64,000 bases of DNA from Myxococcales bacterium. GTDB lineage: Bacteria; Myxococcota_A; Polyangia; Polyangiales; Polyangiaceae. Every line of letters starts with the position of its first letter. Positions within the stretch are counted from its first letter, which is position 1. The translations under genes were made by a program, and so were the position numbers. Shown one piece after another: positions 52,021-62,253 of the stretch. The stretch lies in the NCBI GenBank assembly GCA_947473045.1, contig CANJCO010000009.1, positions 1 through 64,000 of the forward strand, in the 5' to 3' direction. Under the pieces are notes generated by a model that made no database searches, was not told the origin of the DNA, and saw only the letters and a list, made by a program, of their open reading frames with translations.

Positions 52021-52093
52021 CAGACCGCCGATGAGCCGCGCGAGCGTACGGCGGGGTTCCGTGCGCTCCGTGCGGGGCGCGCTATGAAGCTGC

Positions 52094-53818
52094 ATGTCCG
52101 TAGGATCGCCGCGCGCGGATGAACCCACCTCAACGAGGCCCGGCCCGCAACCTCAAGCGCCGGGCGCTTCCCCGAAGCTGTCGCTCCATGTCATCCGTGA
52201 CGGTCACGCTTCCACCCTTGCGCTGACGATCGGACACTCCCTCGTCATCGGCCGCGGGCGAGACGCGGACGTCCGCATCGACGACGCAGCGGTATCGCGC
52301 CGGCACCTGTCGCTCGAGTACGGCGCAGCGTTGCGATTGACCGACCTCGGCAGCGTCAACGGCGCGCTCGTCGGAGGGCGGCGCTTGAGGCGCGGCGAGT
52401 CGACCACCATCGAACCCGGCACGGTCATCGAGCTCGCCGGCGCGCTGCTCGTCGTCAGGCAACCGGGCGCGAGCGAGCCCCCCCCGCGCCGTGTGTGGAC
52501 GCACGGCTACTTCGAAGGTCGGCTGCAGGACGAGTGCGCCCGCGCCGAGAGGCACCGCGACGCGTTCGCCGTGCTTCGTGCCCACGTCGACGTGCGCGAC
52601 GAGCCCGCTGCGCTCGACGCGCTCTCAAGCCACCTCGGCTTCGAGGACGCGCTGGCGGTCTATGCGCCGGGGGAGATCGAGGCCCTCGTGGTCGGGCCGA
52701 CCCCTGCCGCCGCGAGCGACATCGAGGCGCGCGCACGCGAATGGCTGGCGCAGGCACGCATCGTCGGTCGCGTGGGGGCCTCGACGTTCCCCCGCGATGG
52801 GCGCGCCGGCGACGCCCTGCTCGCCGCGGCCAACGACCGCGCCACTGCCGGCGGCGCACCTGCGGCCGGACGACGCACATACGGCCACCACATCGCGGAG
52901 CTCGAGCGCACGTTCAAGCCCATCGCATGCGGCGATATCAACGTGCTCATCTGCGGCGAAACCGGGGTCGGAAAGGAGATCGTCGCGGCCCGCATCGTCG
53001 CGCTGTCGCCGCGCGCGCGAAAGCCGCTGCTCAAACTCAACTGCGGGGCCTTCACCGAGACGCTGCTCGCGAGTGAGCTCTTCGGACACGAGCGCGGGTC
53101 CTTCACCGGAGCCGACCGCGCGAAGGCGGGCCTGCTCGAGTCGGCCGACGGCGGCACGGTATTCCTCGACGAAATCGGCGAGCTTCCGCTCGCGCTGCAG
53201 CCCAAGCTTCTGCGCGTGCTCGAGGACGGCGACGTGATGCGCGTCGGCGCGCTGCGTCCCAAACATGTCGACGTCCGATTCATCGCCGCGACCAACCGCG
53301 ATCTCGAGTCCGAAGCCGCGGCCGGCCGGTTCCGCAGCGATCTGTACTACCGGCTCGCCGGCTTCGTGGTCGACGTCTCGCCCCTGCGCGATCGCCGGGA
53401 CGAAATCGCAGACCTCGCGCGAGGCCTCGTCGCCGATCTCTCCGAGACCGCGCGGTGCGAGGCGCCCGCGATCTCCGGGCCGGCGCTCGCGCTGCTCGGC
53501 GCCTACGCCTGGCCTGGCAATGTGCGCGAGCTCCGCAATGTCATGCAGCGCGCCCTGCTGCTCGCGGCCGGCGACGCGATCGGAGTGGAGCACCTGCCGG
53601 TCGAAAAGCTGCTCGCGCGCGTGGCCGCGCCGCCCGCTCCCCACACCGGCGCGATCGAAGCGAGCGGAGAGCGCGCGCGCATCATCGAGGCCCTCTCGCG
53701 CGTGGGTGGCAACCAAACGCACGCCGCGCGGGCCCTCGGTGTCTCGCGCGGAACGCTGCTTTCGCGCATGGACACCTTCGGTCTGGTGAGGCCTCGAAAG
53801 CGACCGAACGGGAGCTGA
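52094..53818 (+). CDS. Sigma-54-dependent activator with FHA sensor
   Basis: The 574-residue regulator has an FHA domain (about 28-125; VIGRGRDADV, SRRHLSLEY, DLGSVNG), a middle region and an AAA+ sigma-54 interaction domain (about 270-505). The AAA+ part has Walker A GETGVGKE, Walker B GGTVFLDEIGELP and GSFTGA (a working variant of GAFTGA). A C-terminal helix-turn-helix follows (GGNQTHAARALGVSRGTLLSRMD). It activates sigma-54 promoters when its FHA domain binds a phosphothreonine. Start ATG 52094 is 73 bases after the previous gene. Confidence 0.93.
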   Translation: MSVGSPRADEPTSTRPGPQPQAPGASPKLSLHVIRDGHASTLALTIGHSLVIGRGRDADVRIDDAAVSRRHLSLEYGAALRLTDLGSVNGALVGGRRLRRGESTTIEPGTVIELAGALLVVRQPGASEPPPRRVWTHGYFEGRLQDECARAERHRDAFAVLRAHVDVRDEPAALDALSSHLGFEDALAVYAPGEIEALVVGPTPAAASDIEARAREWLAQARIVGRVGASTFPRDGRAGDALLAAANDRATAGGAPAAGRRTYGHHIAELERTFKPIACGDINVLICGETGVGKEIVAARIVALSPRARKPLLKLNCGAFTETLLASELFGHERGSFTGADRAKAGLLESADGGTVFLDEIGELPLALQPKLLRVLEDGDVMRVGALRPKHVDVRFIAATNRDLESEAAAGRFRSDLYYRLAGFVVDVSPLRDRRDEIADLARGLVADLSETARCEAPAISGPALALLGAYAWPGNVRELRNVMQRALLLAAGDAIGVEHLPVEKLLARVAAPPAPHTGAIEASGERARIIEALSRVGGNQTHAARALGVSRGTLLSRMDTFGLVRPRKRPNGS

Positions 53819-53861
53819 GCCGTCGCGGGTGCGGCATGCAGACTGCACCAACCCGCCAGCG

Positions 53862-54746
53862 ATGAAGCTGCTCCCCGCCCTCGCCCTGTCGCTGCTCACG
53901 CAAGGCTGCAACGAAACGGCCGACAACGCAGACGCAAGCCGGCTCGACTCGGGGGAGACCGACGCGTCCTTCGACGACGTGGGCGCACAGGATGCGCGCG
54001 CGGATCAGGCCGCGGGCGACGCTGGGGCCGAGGCCTCGAGCGCGTGTCCGGACGCAGGCGGCTTCCTGGGCCCGCCTCGTTGCGAGTGCCGAGATTTTCT
54101 GCTGTGCGACGACTTCGAAGGCCCCGCCCTCGACACCAACCTCTGGAAGGTCGACGAGAGTCAGGCGTCGCACGCCATCACATCCGAAAAGTTCGCGCGG
54201 GGCTCGCACGCGCTCGCGCTTCACGTCTCGCCGCATGCAGGCGCCCGGGCGCTGGTCTCAGAGCGTGCGACGTTTCCCGCGCCCAACAACGACTTGTGGG
54301 TGCGATTTTTCGTGTTCGTAGCTCCCAGGTCGCCCCAGGCGCACGTCGGCCTCGTCTCGGCAGCCGGTCCGGGATCGGCCGGAACGATCGAGGAGCGAAT
54401 CGGCACGCAATATGGCCAGATAAGACCCAACTACATGGCGCCCAATGCCGAGTACGGAATCTTCAATTCGATGCCGCCGACGCAGCTACCGATCGAAACA
54501 TGGTCGTGTTTCGAAGTGCACTACGCCGGCGGGCACAACGAGATGCGCACGTTCTTGGGGGAACAGGAGCTGGTGGAGATTGCAGTTCCGAGCGCCCACA
54601 TCCCAACGTGGACAGCGCCCCTGTACAACGTGCTCACACTGGGGCCCATTCTTTATGGCGACGACTCTGCCACGAGCCCGGGGGGATTCGACTACTGGTT
54701 TGACTCGGTGGCCGTCGCGACCACGCGCATCGGCTGCTACCTGTGA
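53862..54746 (+). CDS. Lipoprotein with concanavalin-like domain
   Basis: The 294-residue lipoprotein has a signal peptide ending in LTQGC (Cys about 16), an Asp/Ala/Gly-rich linker and two early cysteine pairs (CRDFLLCDDFEG). The body (FEGPALDTNLWKVDE, SHALALHVSPHAGARALVSERATFP, DLWVRFFVFV, DYWFDSVAVATTRIGCY) resembles concanavalin/LamG jelly-roll domains common in myxobacterial surface lipoproteins. Function is unknown; ligand may be a polysaccharide. It starts 43 bases after the sigma-54 activator gene. Confidence 0.75.
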   Translation: MKLLPALALSLLTQGCNETADNADASRLDSGETDASFDDVGAQDARADQAAGDAGAEASSACPDAGGFLGPPRCECRDFLLCDDFEGPALDTNLWKVDESQASHAITSEKFARGSHALALHVSPHAGARALVSERATFPAPNNDLWVRFFVFVAPRSPQAHVGLVSAAGPGSAGTIEERIGTQYGQIRPNYMAPNAEYGIFNSMPPTQLPIETWSCFEVHYAGGHNEMRTFLGEQELVEIAVPSAHIPTWTAPLYNVLTLGPILYGDDSATSPGGFDYWFDSVAVATTRIGCYL

Positions 54747-54753
54747 TCGGCTG

Positions 54754-56145
54754 TTACACCATGAGCTCGCCCAGCGCGTGCGCCGCGAGGGACGAATGCC
54801 CGAACGTAGTGGCATTTACGCCGGCGAACTGCAGCATCGACACGAAGAGATTGGCGAACGGCTGCTGCTGGTGCTGCCCCGACCCGCCCGGACCAGCCGT
54901 AATGTGCTGACCCATCTTGGTAACCGTCCCGCCGCCACCCGCGAGCAGCACGGGCATCGTGCTGTGCGAATGCAGCTGACCATCACCGACGTCGCTCGAC
55001 ACGAAGACAAGCGTATTGTCGAGTATCGTGCGACCGTCGACGTCAATCATCGAATCGAGCGTCGATAGCAAATGCGCAATTCGAGCCGACTGCCAGGTGC
55101 AGATCGCATCGAGCTTGCCGCCCGGAGTCAGGCCGCAGGACGGATCGACCGAAGTCGAATCAGGAATATGCGTCAGCCCGTGATGCTGATCGGAAAAACC
55201 GAGAAACTGAAAATTCGAGAAGAACCCGCACGGGAGCATGAACGACGCGCTGCGCGTGAGATCACAGGCAAAGGCGTGCGCGAGCAGGTCGCTCATGGTG
55301 TCGATGTGGGCCGTCAGGCCGGTCGTCGCGTTTTTTCCGAGCGAGCCGTCGTTGTTCAGAGCGCCCGGCATCACAGGCGGCGCTACTCCGCAAAGGCTGT
55401 TCGATTGGGCCTTGGCCTGAAGGGCGACGAGCCCGGCGAGGTACTGGTCGACCTTCGAGCGGTCGGCCCCTCCCAACTTCGAGCGGAGCGCCTGTCCGGA
55501 GCCGCTGGCGTAGTCGAGCACCGCCTTTTGGTGCGCCCGCTGGCGCGCCAGCTCGTCGGGCGCGGCGATGATTTGACCAAAGAGCCGTTGAAACAGCCGG
55601 GCGGCGTCGATCTCCTTGGCGATCGGCGTCGACCCCACCCACGACAGATTGGCTCCGAGCGTCGGATTGATGCCTCCGTCCGGATACTCCACACCCAGCA
55701 CCAGCGAGGAGATCGGCGTCGAGGAGCCGACATGATCGGCATACACCTGATCGACCGAGGTTCCGTTCAGCGGCGAAGACCCTGTCTGCTGACACGGATA
55801 CGACGTAAGCAGTCCGCCAACGCCGCCCGAGTGATTGTCGGCGCCCGCCGACACAGCCACGCTGTTGTCGAGGTTGCTGATGATGGTGAGCTTCTTCTGC
55901 AGCGGAGCGAACGGAAGCAGAACACTCGGGAGGGTATAGGGCGTGCCGTTCGACGGGGTATCGACGGGGGTATAGCTCGATGTGTGCTTGAAGCCGTTGG
56001 GAATGTAGATGAACACGAGTCGCTTCGGCGCCTTCGCGCTGTCGGCCCGCGCGCCCGGGATAGCGCCGGTCAGCGCCTGAATCATGGGCAGCGCAGCGGC
56101 GGCGCCGAGGGAGGCCTGGAGCAGATTTCTTCTAGACAGCTTCAT
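54754..56145 (-). CDS. Tat-exported DUF1552 protein
   Basis: The 463-residue protein has a twin-arginine signal (SRRNLLQASLG), the phrase IYIPNGFKH, HSGGVGGLLTS, SLVLGVEYPDGG and a C-terminal DNTLVFVSSDVGDG segment, typical of DUF1552. DUF1552 belongs to the alkaline-phosphatase/sulfatase-like type and is found next to DUF1592 proteins in Planctomycetes and Myxococcota. Its biochemical function is unknown. The ATG overlaps the DUF1592 stop as TGATG, so the two are translationally coupled. Confidence 0.9.
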   Translation of the reverse strand: MKLSRRNLLQASLGAAAALPMIQALTGAIPGARADSAKAPKRLVFIYIPNGFKHTSSYTPVDTPSNGTPYTLPSVLLPFAPLQKKLTIISNLDNSVAVSAGADNHSGGVGGLLTSYPCQQTGSSPLNGTSVDQVYADHVGSSTPISSLVLGVEYPDGGINPTLGANLSWVGSTPIAKEIDAARLFQRLFGQIIAAPDELARQRAHQKAVLDYASGSGQALRSKLGGADRSKVDQYLAGLVALQAKAQSNSLCGVAPPVMPGALNNDGSLGKNATTGLTAHIDTMSDLLAHAFACDLTRSASFMLPCGFFSNFQFLGFSDQHHGLTHIPDSTSVDPSCGLTPGGKLDAICTWQSARIAHLLSTLDSMIDVDGRTILDNTLVFVSSDVGDGQLHSHSTMPVLLAGGGGTVTKMGQHITAGPGGSGQHQQQPFANLFVSMLQFAGVNATTFGHSSLAAHALGELMV

Positions 56146-58325
56146 CACAGTCCTCCTGCGCGGGTAACGAACGGGACGCTGCTCGTGACAGCGTGAATCA
56201 TGTCTCTGAGCCTGTAGCGGTTGGGGGCCACCTGAGCCGCGAGCGACGCGATGACGGCCGCGTCTCCTGAAGTCGCCTGCTGCCCCATCGCGTAGCTGTA
56301 GAGCTGACTGCTGACGCACGGGATGAAGGCCGGATTGACTTTCACCGCCGCCGCGAGCGACGCAATGTCGTGAATATCGGCTCCGTTGTAGGTGAGTCCG
56401 GTGGTGTCTACGGGATACGGTCCGTCGGCCGTTCGATAGACCCCGACGCCGTCGAAATTCTCCATCGACAGCCCTATCGGGTCGAGGCTCGTATGGCACG
56501 AAGCGCACGCCGCGCCCGACTTGATATGCGCTTCCAGACGCTGCCGTACCGAGCCCTCCGAGGTGTTTTCATTGAACGGCGGCACGTTCGGCGGCGGCGG
56601 CGGCGGCATGCTGCACAGCAGGCGACTGAGCACGAATTTTCCGCGCAGCACCGGTGACGTACGATTGGCCATCGAGGTCAGCGTCAGAATTCCGCCTTGA
56701 GAGAGCAGACCGGCTCGGTGCGTTCCGCTCAGGGAAGTCTGCGCGAAGTCCGCCGATGGTTGCGGCATGCCGTAGTGGGCGGCGAGGGTCTGGTCGATAA
56801 ACGTGTAGTTTGCATCTATCATGTCGGGCAAGGCCCGGCCCGGCTGCAGAAAGTCGTTGAAGAACCGGGTTGTCTCCCGGACCATCGAGGCGAGGACGTT
56901 GTGGTTGAACTTGGGAAATATCTTTGGGTCGGGCGAGGCACCGGCGAGCTTGCGAAGCTGCAGCCACTGACCCGCGAAGTTTTCTGCGAGGGCCGAGGCC
57001 TTCGGATCGGCCAGCATGCGCTCAACCTCCGCATCGAGGACGACCTGCGTGTGCAGTGTGCCCGCGGCGGCCTTTGCGAAGAGCGCGTCGTCGGGCATCG
57101 AGCTCCACAGGAAATACGACAGCCTGCTCGCCAGCTCATAGTCGCCAACCGGGTGCGGTGTATTCGACGCCGGATCAGGGTCGAGCTCGGGCCTGTAAAT
57201 GAAGTTCGGTGAGGTCAGCGACGCGGCTAGCGCGAGGCCGATCCCGGAGTCCCACTTTTGCTGAAGCGAGCCAGTCTCGGTCGGGCTCGACACGCTCGCC
57301 GTGACGATCTGCGCGAGTGAGGCGACCTCGGCGGGTGTAACCGGCCTGCGCCACGCGCGGGGCAGCCACGACGACAGCACGTGAGTCGTGCACGCTTCGC
57401 TCGCCGGGGCGGCCGCGCCGCAGCCCAGCAACTTCGCGGCGACTGCAGGCGACGCCTGGCCCCCGGCCGCCGACAGGGCGATCTCGCCCACGTAAAGCGT
57501 GCGGGAAAACGCCGACGACGTATTGCTGACGTTCGGCAGAAACTCGCTGAACGCCTGCACGGAGTGCAGACCCGCGGCGAGGTCGACGGTGAGGGTGAAC
57601 GCCTGCGGGTTCGATGGCCCCGCGCTCGTCACGTCAAAGGCCTTTTCGGTCGTGTCCACGAGCAGGTGCAGGCGCACCGGGCACGGGCTCGCCCCGCACG
57701 AAATCGGGGTCGAGAACGCTTTGACCGAGAGCGAGTAGCTTCCGGGCAGGTTTACCGCGACGCCGTCTTTTGACAGCAGGGTCCCCGGAGCGCGCTGGGA
57801 GGGGAGCATCCCCCAGTATCCCGTCGGGCCTGCGCCGCTGTACCATCCCCCGCCTGTGGTTCCGCAAATCTGGGAGGTCGTTAGGCCGCTGCACGCCTGT
57901 CCATAGCCGGGCTCGGGAACGATCGCGTAGGACTGCGAAAGCGGGTGCAGGCTGGCCACCAGCCCCGATGCGAGCTGCATCGCGATATCGGCGTAGCGCT
58001 CAACAAGCAGCGGCGAGGTGACGAGTGAGACTCCGTCATTGTCATATCCCAGCTCGTTCTGCTGGTCGTCGGGCAGCTGGTCGGCCACGGATGCCTGCAC
58101 GCCGAGCAGATCGCGCAGGGTGTTGCTGTACTCCTGACGATTGAGTCGGTGCACCACGCGCTGCTCCCACGAGCTGGGGGCGATCGGGCCCGGGTCGCCA
58201 GGCGGAGTGTTGGTCTGTGGGGGCGCGTCGCCCGAGGTGCTGAAGCAGGCGGCAGCGGCCGCGCACGCGACAGCGAGCCACGGCAGGGCCACGTACAGCG
58301 GCGGCTGAGTTGGAAGATGCGTCAT
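56145..58325 (-). CDS. DUF1592/DUF1588/DUF1595-type lipoprotein with heme motif
   Basis: The 726-residue lipoprotein has a signal with lipobox AAACF and the domain set of this group. It has DUF1587 (HRLNRQEYSNTLRDLLGV), DUF1595 (LPRAWRRPVTPAEV), DUF1592 (SPNFIYRPELD, ELASRLSYFLWSSMPDD), DUF1588 (NRTSPVLRGKFVLSRLL) and DUF1585 at the end. One CXXCH (CASCHTSLDPIG) could bind heme. Such proteins with DUF1552 partners are thought to be surface or periplasmic enzymes of unknown substrate. The gene reads into DUF1552 with a one-base overlap. Confidence 0.92.
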   Translation of the reverse strand: MTHLPTQPPLYVALPWLAVACAAAAACFSTSGDAPPQTNTPPGDPGPIAPSSWEQRVVHRLNRQEYSNTLRDLLGVQASVADQLPDDQQNELGYDNDGVSLVTSPLLVERYADIAMQLASGLVASLHPLSQSYAIVPEPGYGQACSGLTTSQICGTTGGGWYSGAGPTGYWGMLPSQRAPGTLLSKDGVAVNLPGSYSLSVKAFSTPISCGASPCPVRLHLLVDTTEKAFDVTSAGPSNPQAFTLTVDLAAGLHSVQAFSEFLPNVSNTSSAFSRTLYVGEIALSAAGGQASPAVAAKLLGCGAAAPASEACTTHVLSSWLPRAWRRPVTPAEVASLAQIVTASVSSPTETGSLQQKWDSGIGLALAASLTSPNFIYRPELDPDPASNTPHPVGDYELASRLSYFLWSSMPDDALFAKAAAGTLHTQVVLDAEVERMLADPKASALAENFAGQWLQLRKLAGASPDPKIFPKFNHNVLASMVRETTRFFNDFLQPGRALPDMIDANYTFIDQTLAAHYGMPQPSADFAQTSLSGTHRAGLLSQGGILTLTSMANRTSPVLRGKFVLSRLLCSMPPPPPPNVPPFNENTSEGSVRQRLEAHIKSGAACASCHTSLDPIGLSMENFDGVGVYRTADGPYPVDTTGLTYNGADIHDIASLAAAVKVNPAFIPCVSSQLYSYAMGQQATSGDAAVIASLAAQVAPNRYRLRDMIHAVTSSVPFVTRAGGL

Positions 58326-58488
58326 AGCCAGCGCCTCTGCGATGACCGTGCCGCCTCAAAATACGGCCGATTTAAGGTCTTTTTTGGTTTCGGCAGGGCG
58401 ATCGATGAACAGTTCGCCTTGCGCGTCACACAGTTTGTACAGGCGCCGCGAGAGGCGCGCCCGCCACGACGCCGCGCGCGTCATGGGC

Positions 58489-58494
58489 TATTGT
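58489..58494 (+). promoter_or_regulatory. Candidate -10 element for a leaderless transcript (aldehyde dehydrogenase)
   Basis: TATTGT ends eight bases before ATG 58503 and no Shine-Dalgarno sequence lies between them. No good -35 box is visible. Confidence 0.3.
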
Positions 58495-58502
58495 TTGCCC
58501 CC

Positions 58503-59885
58503 ATGCCGAAGCTGATCGTCGACAATCCATTTACCCTCGAAGAAGCCTGCGCCGTTGACCTCGCGGACGACGCGGAGGTGTCAAGCGTGCTCGATCACGG
58601 AAGGGCGGCCGCGCGCAGCTTCGCCCGCACCACAGTGGGCGAGCGCATGGCGCTCGTCGTCCGGGCGACGGCTGCCATGGAAGCCCGGAGCGAGGAGATC
58701 GCGCAGGACATCTCTCGCATGATGGGCAAGCCGGTCGCGCAGGCCCGCGGCGAAGTGGCCGGTATGGCCGAGCGCGCGCGGCACATGGTGTCGATCGCCG
58801 AGGCCTCGCTCGCCGACATCGTGCTGCCGAAAGAGGGTTTCGATCGGCGCATCGTCAAGGAGCCCCTCGGACTGGTGCTCGACTTGCCAGCCTGGAATTA
58901 CCCGCTCCTAACCGCGATCAACGTGGTTGCGCCGGCTGTGCTCGCGGGCAACGCGGTGGTGGTCAAGCACTCGCCGCGTTCGCCCCTTTGCGGCATGCAC
59001 TTCGCGAGAGCGTTCGCCGAGGCGGGCGCTCCCGAGCACCTCGTGCAGTCTCTCAACTGCGACCACGCGACCAGTGAGCGCATCGTCGGTGATGCCCGCG
59101 TAGACCATGTCGTCTACACTGGTTCAGTCTACGGCGGTCATCGCATTCGCCAAGCGGCGAGCGGCCGCTTCGTCAACGTGGGCCTCGAGCTCGGCGGCAG
59201 CGATCCCGCTTACGTCGCGGCCGACTGCGACTTCGATCGCACAGTCGCGAACATCGTCGACGGATGCATCTACAACGCCGGGCAGAGCTGCTGCGCGGTC
59301 GAGCGCGTGTACGTGCACGAGTCGCTCTACGCGCGGTTCATCGAGGCGTGCCTTCCGCTCGTGGCCGCGTATGTGCAGGGCGATCCGATGCACGAGGCCA
59401 CAACGCTCGGTCCGATCGCGCAGCCGAATCACGCGAAAGAGCTCGAGGACATGGTGCGCGACGCAGAGCGACACGGCGCGCGCCTGCTCCATGGCGGCCG
59501 AGCATCCCAGGTGGGAGGTCGCGGCCGGTTCTTTGAGCCAACGCTGGTAGTCGACGTCGAGCAGCGCATGCGTCTGTTTCGCGAAGAGTCGTTTGGCCCC
59601 ATCGTCGCGATTGCGTCCGTGAAGAGCGACGAAGAGGCCCTCGCGAAAATGAACGACTCCACGCTCGGACTCACCGCCAGCGTATGGACGAGCGACGCCG
59701 ACCGCGCGCGCCGCATGGCCCGCGCGCTCGAGGCCGGGACGGTCTACATGAACCGCTGCGACTCGGTCGACCCCGCGCTGCCGTGGAGCGGCGTAAAAGA
59801 TTCAGGCGCCGGCTGGAGCTTGAGCTCCCTCGGTTTCGATCAGCTCACGCGCCCGAAGTCGCTGCACCTGCGCACCAGCTGGTGA
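58503..59885 (+). CDS. Aldehyde dehydrogenase family protein
   Basis: The 460-residue NAD(P)-dependent enzyme oxidises an aldehyde to an acid. Present are WNYPLLT (substrate), the NAD-loop VVVKHSPRSP, catalytic Glu in LELGGSDP (about 230), catalytic Cys263 in NAGQSCCAVERV and EESFGPIVAI. It is slightly shorter than typical enzymes (480-500) because the N-terminus is short, as in succinate-semialdehyde-type members. The substrate is unknown. ATG 58503 is chosen; the open frame upstream is antisense to the DUF1592 gene. It is divergent from that gene, with 177 bases between starts. Confidence 0.92.
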   Translation: MPKLIVDNPFTLEEACAVDLADDAEVSSVLDHGRAAARSFARTTVGERMALVVRATAAMEARSEEIAQDISRMMGKPVAQARGEVAGMAERARHMVSIAEASLADIVLPKEGFDRRIVKEPLGLVLDLPAWNYPLLTAINVVAPAVLAGNAVVVKHSPRSPLCGMHFARAFAEAGAPEHLVQSLNCDHATSERIVGDARVDHVVYTGSVYGGHRIRQAASGRFVNVGLELGGSDPAYVAADCDFDRTVANIVDGCIYNAGQSCCAVERVYVHESLYARFIEACLPLVAAYVQGDPMHEATTLGPIAQPNHAKELEDMVRDAERHGARLLHGGRASQVGGRGRFFEPTLVVDVEQRMRLFREESFGPIVAIASVKSDEEALAKMNDSTLGLTASVWTSDADRARRMARALEAGTVYMNRCDSVDPALPWSGVKDSGAGWSLSSLGFDQLTRPKSLHLRTSW

Positions 59886-59897
59886 GCGCAGCGCCCG

Positions 59898-60368
59898 CTA
59901 CGTGACGCGCGTGATCGAAAACGCGCGCGTTTTTCCGGCCAGCACGACCTCGCATTCGTCGCCTTCGCGCAGGCCCAGCAGCGCCTTTCCGAGCGGCGAC
60001 TTTGTGGTGACCACCGCAACCGCGGGCTCGCCTACGCGCTTGCCGCCGCCGTGGGGACTCAAGAAAAACCGCTGCGGCACGCCGCCTTCATCGACGTCGA
60101 CGAGGGCGCCCAGCGCGGCGGGATCTCCGGGAGCGAACGTGCGGAGCCGCATCGCTTCGACCTCAGCGACCCCCACCTTCAGCTCTTCGATGCGGAGCGA
60201 CTGGCCGCGCGCGAGGTACGAGGCCTCGAGCGCGCGCGTGTCTTTGTCGTTTTCGGGCTTCGCTTCCTCGTGCGTTGCGGCTTCGCGCGCAGAGGCCTGG
60301 GCGCGGTCGAGAATTTCGAGGTCGGCGCGCAGCAGCGCCACCAGCGCGTCGCGCAGGGCATTTTTCAT
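59898..60368 (-). CDS. GreA-like transcription elongation factor
   Basis: The 156-residue protein has an N-terminal coiled coil with an acidic tip (EEAKPENDKDTRALEASY) and a C-terminal FKBP-like domain ending SPLGKALLGLREGDECEVVLAG, the GreA/B pattern. Acidic residues at the tip are expected to reach the RNA polymerase active site and promote cleavage of backtracked RNA. It is not a standard GreA by sequence and lies alone. A role as an accessory paralogue is likely. Confidence 0.85.
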   Translation of the reverse strand: MKNALRDALVALLRADLEILDRAQASAREAATHEEAKPENDKDTRALEASYLARGQSLRIEELKVGVAEVEAMRLRTFAPGDPAALGALVDVDEGGVPQRFFLSPHGGGKRVGEPAVAVVTTKSPLGKALLGLREGDECEVVLAGKTRAFSITRVT

Positions 60369-60444
60369 GGGCGCGCCATCATCGTCCGCCGCGCGTCATG
60401 CTCCCAATCGTCCGGAGCCGACCCCCGGCGCGAATACGGAGCCT

Positions 60445-62253
60445 TCAGCCCACAGACCACTTGCCGTGCATGCTCTCGATGCGCGCCAGCAGCAGCTCGC
60501 GCTGAAGCTTGAGCGCGCGCGGCATGGTCGGCCCCGTGGCCTCGAAGAATTCGCCTTGTGACTCAAGCTCGAGGCGCCACTCATCGAGGTCGATCGACGT
60601 CGCGGCGTCGACCTGCTCCGAGGAGATGTCGAGCCCTGACAGATCGAGATCTCCCGCCTTGGGAACCCAACCGAACGGAGTCTCCTGACCACCCACACGC
60701 AGGCGCGCGCGGTCGACCACCCACTTGAGCACGCGCATGTTTTCGCCGAAGCCTGGCCACAGGAACTTGCCGTCTTTCTGCCTGAACCAGTTTACGAGAA
60801 ACACCTTGGGAGGATAGGCAATCTCCGACTGCATTTCGAGCCAGTGGGCGAAGTACTCTCCCATGTCGTATCCGCAGAACGGCAGCATCGCCATCGGATC
60901 GCGGCGCACGACGCCAACCTTGCCGGTTGCCGCCGCAGTGGTCTCGCTGCCGAGGGTCGCGCCCATAAACACGCCGTTGGTCCAGTTGAACGCCTGCATC
61001 ACGAGAGGAATCGTGGTCGCGCGGCGCCCGCCGAAGATGATCGCGCTGATCGGCACGCCCTCGGGGTCATCGGCGAACTTGCTCTTGACGGGGTTGTTCG
61101 ACGCGGGCGCGGTAAAGCGCGCGTTGGGATGCGCGGCCTTCTCGGTCGAGCCCTTCTTCCAGGGGCGTCCTTGCCAGTCGGTGAGCTCGTCCGGGACTTC
61201 GCCGTCCTTGCCCTCCCACCACACATCTCCGTCGGCGGTCAGCGCCACGTTGGTGAAGATCGTGTCCTTCAGGACCGTCTTCATCGCGTTGGGGTTGCTC
61301 TTGTAGCTCGTGCCCGGGGCGACGCCGAAGTAGCCGGCCTCGGGGTTGATGGCATAGAGGCGTCCGTCGTCTCCGACGCGCATCCACGCGATGTCGTCAC
61401 CCACCGTCCAGATTTTCCAGCCCTTGAAGCGCTTGGGCGGAATCATCATGGCGAAGTTGGTCTTCCCGCACGCGCTGGGGAACGCTGCGGCGACGTAGGT
61501 CATCTCTCCCTCGGGGCTCTCGACGCCGAGGATGAGCATGTGCTCGGCGAGCCAGCCCTCTTTCTTTCCGAGGTAGCTGCCCACGCGCAGCGCGAGGCAC
61601 TTTTTGCCGAGCAGCACGTTGCCGCCGTAGCCCGAGCCAACGCTCCAGATGGTGTTGTCCTGCGGGAAGTGGCAGATGAAGCGGCGGTCGGGGTTGCAGT
61701 CGAGCACCGAGTGCAGGCCGCGGTTGAAGTCGTTCGACTCGCCCAGCATGTCGAGCGCCTGCCGGCCCATGCGCGTCATGATGCGCATGTTGAGCACGAC
61801 GTAGACGCTGTCCGTCACCTCTACGCCGACCTTCGACAGGCTCGAGCCGATGGGCCCCATCACGTACGGCACGACGTACATCGTGCGGCCCGTGTGGGCG
61901 CCGTCGAAGAGCTTCGCGAGTTTGGCGTAGGCTTCGTCAGGCGCCATCCAGTTGTTCGTCGATCCGGCCTCTGCCTTGGTCGGCGTGCAGATGAACGTGA
62001 GGTTCTCGACGCGCGCCACGTCGTTCGGATTCGAACGGTGCAGGTAGCAGCCCGGGAGCTTCTGCTGATCGAGCGGGATGAGCACGCCGGCCGCGACCGC
62101 GATCTCGGTCAGGCGCTGCTTCTCAGCCTCGGAGCCGTCGCAGAGCACCACGTGGTCGGGCTTGGTGAGGGCGACCATCTCGGCGACCCAGGAGGCGACC
62201 TGAGCGTTTTTGATGGTGACCGGAGAGCCAAACGAATCGACGATTTGAGCCAT
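60445..62253 (-). CDS. pckG: Phosphoenolpyruvate carboxykinase (GTP)
   Basis: The 602-residue gluconeogenic enzyme makes PEP and CO2 from oxaloacetate with GTP. It has the P-loop [21 protein letters not shown], the active-site segment [14 protein letters not shown] and the [19 protein letters not shown] end. Length is typical of the GTP class. ATG 62253 is preceded by AGAGG at good spacing. It likely links amino-acid use to sugar synthesis. Confidence 0.96.
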   Translation of the reverse strand: MAQIVDSFGSPVTIKNAQVASWVAEMVALTKPDHVVLCDGSEAEKQRLTEIAVAAGVLIPLDQQKLPGCYLHRSNPNDVARVENLTFICTPTKAEAGSTNNWMAPDEAYAKLAKLFDGAHTGRTMYVVPYVMGPIGSSLSKVGVEVTDSVYVVLNMRIMTRMGRQALDMLGESNDFNRGLHSVLDCNPDRRFICHFPQDNTIWSVGSGYGGNVLLGKKCLALRVGSYLGKKEGWLAEHMLILGVESPEGEMTYVAAAFPSACGKTNFAMMIPPKRFKGWKIWTVGDDIAWMRVGDDGRLYAINPEAGYFGVAPGTSYKSNPNAMKTVLKDTIFTNVALTADGDVWWEGKDGEVPDELTDWQGRPWKKGSTEKAAHPNARFTAPASNNPVKSKFADDPEGVPISAIIFGGRRATTIPLVMQAFNWTNGVFMGATLGSETTAAATGKVGVVRRDPMAMLPFCGYDMGEYFAHWLEMQSEIAYPPKVFLVNWFRQKDGKFLWPGFGENMRVLKWVVDRARLRVGGQETPFGWVPKAGDLDLSGLDISSEQVDAATSIDLDEWRLELESQGEFFEATGPTMPRALKLQRELLLARIESMHGKWSVG

